A stretch of 64,000 nucleotides of DNA from positions 5,562,721 to 5,626,720 of the forward strand of contig CM037457.1 of assembly GCA_021014325.1 (NCBI GenBank), given 5' to 3'. Origin of the DNA: Plazaster borealis (lineage: Eukaryota; Echinodermata; Asteroidea; Forcipulatida; Labidiasteridae). Within the stretch, counting starts at the first letter, position 1. Each line of letters begins with the position of its first letter. Below are positions 24,101-36,100 of the stretch, one piece after another. The notes under the pieces are model-generated. The model did no database searches, was not told the origin of the DNA, and saw only the letters and a program-made list of their open reading frames with translations. A program made the position numbers and the translations under genes.

Positions 24101-27100
24101 ACACAGCCAGGTCAGCACTTCTCTCACTTGATAATGACGTTTTGCAAAAAAACTTTGTACATGCATTATCAAATATAAGCCTGTTTGTCTGAGTAGGGAG
24201 AAACTGTGGATAAGGCGCCTCCAGACCATTCAACCCCATGGTCTGAAAATCCAAGAACGTTTTGTCTTTACCTTTTCCTTTTTTTACAGATATCCCCCTT
24301 TTAATTACTTTTAATTACTTTTTCTCCCTCTCCCCACCTTTGATTTTGTTCATGGTGTTTCCAACCTCTTGTTGTTAAACTAGTCCACTCCCTCTAACTC
24401 CCCCTTTTCACCTTCTTCATTATTCATTCCTTTCTTTTTCTGTGCTTTCTGCCTCTCTCTTTTTTCATTTATTTCCACTTGACTGCTTCTGTCACACCAG
24501 TATACCTGTTTCTGTGTGTTGTGTTGTCATTTAGCCTTTGAGAAAGACTCTGCTAGGGTCCAAATGTCAGGCCATTAACTATTTTGTTTGTTTGCATCAA
24601 AGAGAAGCCTTTACTTGATTGCATCTATGTTGGTTCCATAGAGCTATATAATTGACGAGAGCGCGAACTTGTGATTCCACAATTTTGTATAAATTTCATA
24701 AAGCCTCTTGGACTCGGACATTCTCAAGGCTTTTGCATGACCGAGGAACAACATTTTTATTTTATAGAGCTTGCAATCATTTTGAAACTGAAACACCTGC
24801 ATATGAGGGTTTGCATTACATTCATAAAAAGTTATGTTGGTAGATCTCTTCAAAAGTAATTTTTTCAGCAATCACTAGACCGCGGGAACTGTTCAGTTCT
24901 GGAGTTACCTCCCCACTGCTAAAATCGACTTGATTTTGGCGAAGTCCAGTGGATATTTTGAAGTCAAACCCTCCTTTTCTAAAAAAAATCTGCGGGCTGT
25001 GTTTCTTTGTCTTAAAGGTAGAGTCAAGGATTGTTTTTTGTCAACATAATGTTTATTTCTTGGTAAAATTATAAAGAATGATACAATAAAAGTCACATGT
25101 GAAAGTTTCAGCTGAATACAGTGTCTACTTGCTGAGAAAACAGCAACAAACTGTCAAAGTATTTTCACAAGAGCGTCAAATCCGTCCACATTTAGTGAGG
25201 TGATAGTGGGTACCAACTGCATCTCTGGCCGCAGAGAACTCCAACACCTTAGAAACGATTTATGCATGGAGGAAGGGAGTCAGTGGTTACTCTTTGAGTT
25301 GTGTTTTTGTTTTACCTTTGCCATCTCTCTAGAGGTTTTTTCTGCTTCTGCTATGAGGTATTTGTCAAACTCTGAGTCACTGCTGGTGCCACTTTGGTCA
25401 CCTTTGAATGCTGCGCTGTCTGCTTCATGATTGTCAGTTCCAGTAGACTTATTAGCTGTGAAGAGGAATCAATGAGATCTGTGAGTAGAGGGGATTTGGT
25501 TCAATCCAATTTCTATTTAAACAGAGTTTGAACTTGGCGGTTGCCAAGTAGCCAAATGTGAATGAAAATATTTAGCAAGAGTAGGGTTGGGATGTTTAAC
25601 CAGTAAAGCGTTTAATCGTAAAAAACCCACCACATGCTGAAATCGATTTCCAAATTTCCTTAAAGGTTAAACAAGGCCAACAGTACAAAACAAACCCCCC
25701 CCCCCCAAAAAAAAAACCCAAAAAACAAACCCACAAAAAAACCAAAACAACCCGAAACAACAACAAAAAACAACCAAAAAAACACAAAAAAATAAAAAAA
25801 TAAATAAAAACACCTTCCTTTTTTGATTTGTCTTGTACCTATTTAAAGCCTGAATTAACCTTTTAGAGAACATAGCGGCCACAAGTGGCTTGTACCAAAA
25901 TGCTTATAGCGGCCGCAAACGGCTGCAAGGTTTGACCTACTTCCAATTAACTAAATTTTCTGTTTCAAGTTATTTCTGTTGACATTTTTACTGACAAAAA
26001 TTTGATTAAAGAAATGAACAATATATTAGCAATGTCTGGGCGTTTTGTAATGATTATACAGAAATGAATGGTCTGTAAAGGGTTAAAGGGTCTGTATACG
26101 TTACGTAATGACTCTGAAAATTAATGGCAATCAAAGCTTACTTGGTAAGAAGTACAGCAGCTTTGGATAGTATAATGCAATTTGAGAAACTTTTCACTTC
26201 AAAGTAATGCGGTTTTTGAAAATTATATCACTTTTTATCCCCAAAAATTTGAATCTGAGAAGAAGCGTTACTGCAGTAACGTTTCTCAGATTGTGTATTC
26301 CAATTGCAGATTATTCTTCCTGCGTGGACATAACCGCTCCAGATTTTCGGCAAAACGTTACCACCTTTTGAAATGAAATTTTCACAGGTTAGTTTTATGG
26401 TATATATATCTACAACTATATATGGTTGAAACAAACAGTGGGTTCTAATTACCAAACATATACAATCCCTTTAACAAATAAATAAATAAATAAACACATG
26501 CTAACCTGCGGCAGCACTTCTTGTCACCCCTTTGGCTGATTTGGTCTTCTCCATTTTGCTTGTTGATGAAGAGGCAACTCTTTTGTTATCATCCGAGACC
26601 ACTTCAGCTGCAACCGTTTCATTCGATTTAACCGCTGCCCTCGATACTGCCTCAAATATGTCATCTTCAGAAGCAGAGCTCGAGTTAACTGCCAAGACAC
26701 CTTTGACGGCAGCGGTTTTATCCACTGCACCTGTAGAGACTGAGGCAGGTTGAGGCTTAAACTTCAACGATGCTTTGACTCTTGGCGATACAGTCCATGG
26801 AGTCGTTGAAACACATTTCCAGCCTGAATTGGCTTCCCCTTTGCTTCCAGATGATTCAGCATTTCCACCGTTCAGTGTTGAGCCAGTTTCTGCCTTGGCT
26901 TTCTTCTGGTCCTCAATGAAGTCGTCCAGGTATCTTTCCAGTTTCTTCAGGAAGCGATTTCGCATCGACTGCCAAGAGTGATCTGTGATCTGTGGGGGTT
27001 AATGGTTCAAGACTCAGAGGTCAAAGTTCATTTAATTTGAAACTATCCAGAAGTTATATGCTGCACATTCTTGGCTGCCAACCAATGTTTGTCATTTGAC

Positions 27101-30100
27101 CAAGGGTTCTCCATATGCACAAGCTAGCGTATAGGGCCGATACACGCGAACTGCCTTTCCGATACGGCAAATTTCAGCCGATACGCAACAAAAAATAAAT
27201 ATAAATATACATTATTTATTTTCACAAAATACATCAAGAGAAAAACATATAAAATGCTCCAGATTGCACACCAAGTAGAAAACATTCCGAAGACCTTGTT
27301 TCAATTCAGCATGCTTCGGCCAAACATCCACAATTTATTTAAAGAGTTTGACTATTTTTCTGAACTAAATCCCACAAATCAGGATTATTCCCCAAAGAAC
27401 AAAATTGAGCTGACATTAAAAACAGTGGCTTCTTGTCTAGTGCTCAAACCCGTCACGCAGTGATGCTCATGGCACTTGAACATTATAAGTCCGGTCACTG
27501 GGCCATTGATTTCATTCCTTGAACAATCTCAGCTCTCTGGGGAGTATACAGCCTGTGTTGTCGAGTTAGTAACACACCAAGCTAAATCAACCACAAAAAC
27601 CATCTCTGCCCTAACATGTGCCCATTTACCCTTGGCTCAGGAGAAGCAATTATCGTTAAGTTTCTTGTTCAAGGACACAGGTGTCATGACCGGGATTCAA
27701 ACCAAGCCCTGATGACATAGCCACCGAAATTTGACTGCTCGGACAGGACACGCTGACAAGCAGAAATTGTGAAATTAAAAAGAAGTCAAGATGTAAAAGG
27801 ATAAATGACAACAGGTGTTTGGAGCACACTTCCAAATATCTGTAAGTCTTGAATGTTCATACAAAGTTCTACAAATTGATCAACAGAACATGAAAATATA
27901 CGCTCAAACATACGCTCACATTAAACAGTGATGAGATGTGACGAATGTGAAAATTCCTAAAAGGAAGCATGCGGACCTGGGTTCCCCCTTGTTGAAGTCC
28001 CAGAACCTCCCAGGTGTTTACAATTTCAGGAGGTTTACAGACTCTGTGCATCACAGAAATACAAAACTACAAGTTTGGACACAATATGGACTATTTCGAT
28101 CTCCCTTTCTCTGCTTTACTTCTTACAAGCAAGCTTGAGGTTTAGAGACAATTCTTGAAAAGGAGGAACAATCCTGAGAATTCACATGTCTAATTAAATT
28201 AATAAGACAGCATGGAAGCTATTTGAGTTTTTCTGACTCAGATCCTGATTTTAGAAAAAAATAAATTGGAAGCGACCCTGTAAATGTTTATAATTCTTTC
28301 AAAAGTTAACATTTGGTTTACCTTTAACCTCTCCATCTTCTTCCAGATTTGATTCCCAGCGAATTTGCAGTCTGTGTGTTTGGCAATGTAGGTCAATATG
28401 GATAAGTCATCATTTTTAGTGTAATACTGTCGCCTTTGATAACAAAACAGACCATAATAAAAGTAATTTACATAGCTCTGGTATCCACATTTCAAAATTA
28501 AAAACTTACAAAGCTAAACTTTGTCTGTCCTTTTTGGTGAGTATCAGGTCAAAAGGTCCAAAGGTCATGGATCATGGGTCATCAGTTAATCCCCTTTTGA
28601 AAAAAGCACACATGAACAATGTTTCTCTCATTTTTTTTATGGAAAAATTGGCAGGTCTGGAAGCAGACAGAATTAGGCCCTACAAATGTTCGAACATACT
28701 GCCTCCTTAATTATTTGGCCCAATTTCATACAGCTGCTTAAGCACACAAAGGAGCTAAGCACCACTTAAATATGCTTACCAAAAAAAGGTTCCCATAGCC
28801 AAAATACCTTTTCACATTTACCATCTGTGACTGGTGTCCAGGGCTCAATTTGATTGAGTACATGAATCTATGGGCTGTAAGCGCAGAACTCCACAGAATA
28901 AGCAGATCCATGAAATTGGGCCCTGGTCATTAGGCTAGTGTTTGCATGCCAGGCTAGTGTTTGCACACCGGGCTAGTGATTGCATGCCGGGCTAGTGCTT
29001 GCACACCGGGCTAGTGTTTGCACACCGGGCTAGTGTTTGCACACCGGGCTAGTGTTTGCACACCGGGCTAGTGATTGCATGCCGGGCTAGTGTTTGCACA
29101 CCGAGCTAGTGTTTGCACACCGAGCTAGTGTTTGCACACCGGGCTAGTGATTGCATGCCGGGCTAGTGTTTGCACGATGTGCTAGTGTTTGCACACCGGG
29201 CTAGTGATTACATGCCGGGCTAGTGTTTGCACACCGGGCTAGTGTTTGCATGCTGGGCTAGTGTTTGCATGCCGGGCTAGTGCTTGCACACCGGGCTAGT
29301 GTTTGCATGCCGGGCTAGTGTTTGCACACCGGGCTAGTGATTGCATGCCGGGCTAGTGTTTGCATGCCGGGCTAGTGTTTGCACACCGGGCTAGTGTTTG
29401 CACACCGAGCTAGTGTTTGCACACCGAGCTAGTGCTTGCACACCGGGCTAGTGTTTGCACACCGGGCTAGTGTTTGCACACCGGGCTAGTGATTGCATGC
29501 CGGGCTAGTGTTTGATCGCCAGGCTAGTGATTGCACGCTGGGCTAGTGTTTGCAATGATCGCCAGGCTAATGATTGCACTGAACTAGTGTTTGCACACCG
29601 GGCTAGTGATTGCATGCCAGGCTAGTGTTTGCACGCTGAACTAGTGTTTGCATGCTTGGCTAGTGATTGCATGCCGGGCTAGTGCTTGCACACCGGGCTA
29701 GTGTTTGCACACCGGGCTAGTGTTTGCACGCCATGAGGCTAGTGTTTGCATGCCGGGCTAGTGCTTGCACACCGGGCTAGTGTTTGCACACCGGGCTAGT
29801 GATTGCATGCCGGGCTAGTGTTTGCACGATGTGCTAGTGTTTGCACACCGGGCTAGTGATTACATGCCGGGCTACTGTTTGCACACCGGGCTAGTGTTTG
29901 CACACCGGGCTAGTGTTTGCACACCGGGCTAGTGATTGCATGCCGGGCTAGTGTTTGATCGCCAGGCTAGTGATTGCATGCTGGACAAGTGTTTGCACAC
30001 TGGGCAAGTGATTGCATGCCGGGCTAGTGTTTGATCGCCAGGCTAGTGATTGCATGCCGGGCTAGTGTTTGCACGATGTGCTAGTGTTTGCACACCGGGC

Positions 30101-33100
30101 TAGTGATTGCATGCCGGGCTAGTGTTTGCACACCGGGCTAGTGATTGCATGCCGGGCTAGTGTTTGATCGCCAGGCTAGTGATTGCATGCTGGACAAGTG
30201 TTTGCACACTGGGCAAGTGATTGCATGCCAGGCTAGTGTTTGCACAATGTGCTAGTGTTTGCACACCGGGCTAGTGATTGCATGCCGGGCTAGTGTTTGC
30301 ACACCGGGCTAGTGATTGCATGCCGGGCTAGTGTTTGATCGCCAGGCTAGTGATTGCATGCCGGGCTAGTGTTTGCACGCTGAACTAGTGTTTGCATGCT
30401 TGGCTAGTGCTTGCACACCGGGCTAGTGTTTGCACACCGGGCTAGTGTTTGCACGCCATGAGGCTAGTGTTTGCATGCCGGGCTAGTGCTTGCACACCGG
30501 GCTAGTGTTTGCACACCGGGCTAGTGATTGCATGCCGGGCTAGTGTTTGCACGATGTGCTAGTGTTTGCACACCGGGCTAGTGATTACATGCCGGGCTAG
30601 TGTTTGCACACCGGGCTAGTGTTTGCACACCGGGCTAGTGATTGCATGCCGGGCTAGTGTTTGATCGCCAGGCTAGTGATTGCATGCTGGACAAGTGTTT
30701 GCACACTGGGCAAGTGATTGCATGCCGGGCTAGTGTTTGATCGCCAGGCTAGTGATTGCATGCCGGGCTAGTGTTTGCACGATGTGCTAGTGTTTGCACA
30801 CCGGGCTAGTGATTGCATGCCGGGCTAGTGTTTGCACACCGGGCTAGTGATTGCATGCCGGGCTAGTGTTTGATCGCCAGGCTAGTGATTGCATGCTGGA
30901 CAAGTGTTTGCACACTGGGCAAGTGATTGCATGCCGGGCTAGTGTTTGCACAATGTGCTAGTGTTTGCACACCGGGCTAGTGATTGCATGCCGGGCTAGT
31001 GTTTGCACACCGGGCTAGTGATTGCATGCCGGGCTAGTGTTTGATCGCCAGGCTAGTGATTGCATGCCGGGCTAGTGTTTGCACGATGTGCTAGTGTTTG
31101 CACACCGGGCTAGTGATTGCATGCCGGGCTAGTGTTTGCATGCCGGCTAGTCTTTGCATGCCATGAGGCTAGTGTTTGCATGCCTGGCTAGTGTTTGCAT
31201 GCGGGGCTAGTGATTGCATGCCGGGCTAGTGTTTGCACGCCGGCTAGTCTTTGCATGTCATGAGGCTAGTGTTTGCACGCCGGACTCGTGATTGCACGCC
31301 AGGCTAGTGTTTGCACGCCGGACTAGTGTTGTGGCTGAATCACCACATCAACATGCTTTCCTCACAGCCTTTGCAAAAGCTGCAGCTCCGCTAACTCAGA
31401 ACATGGCCTCACATTATGTTAAACTCACCCTTGTGTGCTAATATTGCTTATTATTGTTGTGGATGACAGGGCTGGTGATGTAGGTTGTCTTGGCTCCAAT
31501 CTGGAGAAAGAAAATGTTAAAAAGAAGCCAAGAACAAAATTAACCTTTCCATCTCTTAACCTTTCCATCTCTACAACAAGTCATACATATACACAAGCCA
31601 AAATGTCTTGTCAACTGCCATATGTGGCTCCCATCACTGGTGCAGCTTTTTCCCTGTTATGAACACCAGATTAAAAACAAGGTCAAATTCAGTTTTGTGA
31701 TCTACTCATTTTCCAATAGATAGTCCTTATGAAAATGGACAAATAATAATAAGTCTCTAACCTCACCTTAAAATGATGTCACATTTCAAATGTATGGCCT
31801 GTCCATTTTTTGTACAGAGAATTTTCAGTTCATTTCTGAATGTTGATGATATTCAATCACAACAGCATTGAATTTGACCTCTTAGGAATGTACAGACCCA
31901 ATTTGTTTTACGTGATGTTTCAAACTTCGCTCTGAAAGAGTATAAAATAAAATCACATTTTACACCATTTTAACATGTGGTTAGAAAACTTGACAACCCC
32001 CCGCCCTCGTTCATAAGGACTCTATTGGAAAATGGGTGCATCACAAAACTCACTTTGACCTTGGAGCCCCTATTTAATACATCGGTCATCCAGCTCTTTT
32101 TCAGCAAAGAAAAAGGTGTTTTTAACCCTTTAGTAGAAACTATTCATTTCTGTATAATCATCACAAAATGCCCAGACATTGCTAATATTGTTCATTTCTT
32201 TAATCAAATTTTGACAGTAAAAATGTCAACAGAAATAACATGAAACAGACAATTTAGTTTTGTGTTTAGAAATTGGGATAAAATGTTAACATATACTACA
32301 TTGGAAAATTTCATATCCGGACATGACCTTTACTTTGACCTCTTTATGTGAATGGAAGTAGGTCAAACCTTGCGGCTGTTTGTGGCCGCTATGGGCATTT
32401 TGGTACAAGCCGCTTGTGGCCGCTACGGTCTCTAAGGGTTATGGCTTGTCAAATACAAGATCAACATAGAGCTATTCTGTATTCCCCTGTGGTTCATGGT
32501 TTGTAGTAAGAATTTGTTCTGCGAATGTTCATCTGTATGCCGTGGAGTAGATCAGTGGATCTAAGGGACTTCTCGTAATTTCTATCAATATCCCTGAGTG
32601 AGCCGAGTTTGATCTCGATGTTTAGGCCAGCCAGGGCCCAATTTTATAAAGCCTGCAAGCACAAAAACTTGCTAAGCACAAAAAAATCTTGCTTACCAAA
32701 AACAGGTCACCAGCCAACATTCCATAAAGTTTACATTTTTTGCGACTGGTGCCCACTCATTTTTGCGCTTAGCAAAGAAATATGTTAAGCAGTATTTTCT
32801 GCAAAACAGCTTTATGAAATTTGGTCTGCTCTATAGTCATCATCGTCTCTGTTAAATGAATGTGTCCAAAATTGTCTGCAACCACAAACCTTTATTTTGT
32901 TTACAAATTAACACCTACCAACTTGGGAGGCAATGTGATTTCCCAAAATGGGTAAGTGACATAAATTAAAGAGGACTAAGGGCTTGAAATTTAGTCTGCA
33001 GGCCAGTGATTTTAGTGTTGGGCCAGTAAACTCAAGACCAAACAAGTCCTGCTGGCTTGTTTTTTTTTATTAATGAATAATAATACCTTGCATTGTTTAT

Positions 33101-36100
33101 TACCTTGAACAAAAACAGTTGTGTTCAAATGTTGACTTTGAGTCTGATAAAATACCTTTCAATTCTATTGAGTAATGAATTATACCCATAGAGACAAATG
33201 AGATAAATAATAACAATAATTACAACATTTATAGAGTGCTTAATACGTATGTTTCTAAGCGCTATAACCAGACTATTCAGAGTGACAAAACAGATCGGTT
33301 TTGAGTAATAATTTAAAAGTATCCAATGAAGGCGCCGCTTGGTAGCTTGTTCCAAAGTGTTGGAGCTATGACTGAAAAGGCACGATCGCCATAGCGTGTC
33401 TTAGTGCTTGTTCAAAAAAATGTGTCAGGAAGCTTTTTCCCGTTTTGATTCTGGTCTTATGAAAACAGTTCTGGTCCAGTAAACATTTTGAGCTACAAGC
33501 CCTGAGGTGTTGTGAAATTTCCAACAAATTCAAGCCTTGAGGATGGTGAGTAAGTGAAATTACAGGGCTGAATAAATATTAAGTGGGGGAAAGAGCTAAT
33601 TTTGAGGCTTGCGATAATAGCATTGCCTTGAAATTGGCCCTGTTGATTTACAGTACATTTGAGCGCTATACAAGAAGCCACTATCATTATTACCTGTAAT
33701 CATCCAGAGGAAGGAGCTCATCTTCGGCAATGCAGTCATTAATGAACTTGGCTTTAATGTAGTCATTTGAGATGATCCTATCCCCTTCCGCTCTTAATCT
33801 GTAAGAAGGATAATCAATGTCACATACCAATTAACAAATAACAATAATCATTACGGTGCGTTCGATTAGCCGGGTCGAACCCAAGTGTGTTCATCCGGGT
33901 GAGCCCCTGCCATGAGCTAATCGAACGCCAACTTCCCCCAGCATTCACACTAATGCATCCTGGGACAGCCGACCCAGAACTACTCTCATGTTGTGCCTTT
34001 ACGTCCGTGGATTCACGAAAAGATCGTAACAAAATTATTTTCAAGGTAAAACTGCAACGTTAAATTATTGTCCAAGCCCAGGTTGATACAAAAGTTTTCG
34101 TCCTCGACTATAAAAATACTTAATGCTCACAAAGTCGCTGTTTTAAGGTTGAAAATGTGTGTCAAACTTACTGAAAGTGTCCCGCTGAATTACAAACAAA
34201 ATGGTGGCCATTGAGAAAGTTTATTGTCGTGACGTCATGCACCTCGGTCAGCCCCAAGTGACCCGCTCTACAAGCAGGGCACTTAGGGCTGACCCGGGTG
34301 GGCCACAAGAATGACGTCAAAGCTATTCGAACGCACCGGGGGAGACTTGGGTTGACCCGGGGAAGCTAATCGAACGCACCCTACATGTATATTAGGCATT
34401 TATAGAGCCTTTTGACCCTCTGTATCACAACGCTTCACAGGTTAAAAAGGAAAACAAGTGATGACAACGCTTGAAAATCAAAGCAAAACAAGTCTGCAAA
34501 TTGCATTCAAGCAAACCACAAAATCACAAAGTGGGAGCAGGCATGATTTTTCACGGAGGCAATGGGAGGCTCCATGCCCCTGGTCATTGCCTTGGTGCCA
34601 CTTGAAATGTTCCAGCAGAAATTTAAAATTCCCTCATAGAGGTGCCCTTAGCTAAGGAAAAACTGCCTCGCCCTTATTACAAGAATGAACAGGGATGAGA
34701 TTTTGACGAATGCGAAAAGTCCTGAATAAATGGCTTGTAGGCCTGGGTTCACACTTATTCTAGAACTGGAACCTCCCAGATGTTACAATTCAGGAGGTTT
34801 ACAGACTCTGTGCATCACCAGAAATACAAAACTACATGGTTTGGACAAAATGTGGACTATTTCTTTCTCCCTTTGGAGACTGCTTTACTTCTTTCAAGAG
34901 AATTTGAAGGCTCAAGGAGGTTTTGAGAGGCACTCATTTTCTAAATAAAGAGTCCTTATGAAAGTGTGAAAATAAATTTGTCTATTACTTCAAGTTAAAA
35001 TGGTGTAAAATGTCATTGTATTTGATACCCTTCCAATGCAAAATTTGTCAACATCCTAAAAGTAAAATGATATCACATTTCAAATATATGGGTCTGTATG
35101 TGAAATGTTTAGTTCATTCCTGAATTTGTATGATACTCAATAAAAAAGCGTTGAATTTGACCTTTAAACTGGCACAAGTTGACTTTGGCATGTACTTCCC
35201 ATTTGTTGTTGATACCCAATGACGTCATGTTTCAAATTTCCCTCTGAAAAAGTATCAAATAAAGTGACATTTTACACATTTTTAACGTGAGGTTAGAGAC
35301 TTTTAAATGTTTTCCCCGCAAAGTAGAATTTGATGACTTTCTTAAACTGAGTTTGTTTTAATGTCTTACTTGATCCAATCTGCTTCAGAGCCGACCAGCT
35401 TACTGCTGACAATACCACCACGAGCCTACAGTGTATGCAAGAAAAACAAACAATTTTCAATGTAATAAAAGGGATTTTTTAGGGGCATTTAAAGGAATAC
35501 AATCATTGGTTTTTGGAAGTGGTGAAAAGCAGGCGAAGCTGGACACCAGGGCCCAATTTCTGCTTAAGCACAAAAAGTAGCTAAGCATAACAAAATTATG
35601 CTTACCAGAATAAGGTTAACCAGCCAAACTACCATGTGACATGTACAATTTGTGACTTTCATTTTGCTCATTTCTGCTTAGCAGACAATTGTTAAGCAAT
35701 ATTTTGTGCTTAGCAGCTCTATGAAATTGGGCCCAGGCAGACAGAAATGGCTGAAATTTCAAAATAAACAAAACCTTTTGCGTACTATTTTGTAACCCTA
35801 AGGTCAGGGACCGTTTGGAGGAGGGTTACGATCATTCAATTGAAGAACTTGCCCACATAGCGATGTTACACCCCATGTTCTTTGGATAGTGTATTTGGTA
35901 AACTATAGAACGGATTTTAATATACTCTTCCCCAAAAACAATCACTGACAAGGAAAATGGTAAAAGTCAGAGGTCAGAACTAGCTGGAGCTTGTCGGAGA
36001 TTAGGCCTATGTTTAATACGGACATGTCAGTTAAATCAAATGACAACTCATATATATTCTGTCTGTATGTATGTTACATGCATAGAATTAAAACAGAGAA

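Noticed and set aside
28931..31333. Regular repeats resembling a CRISPR array
   Set aside because: Units are contiguous 19-mers without unique spacers, in a eukaryotic intron.
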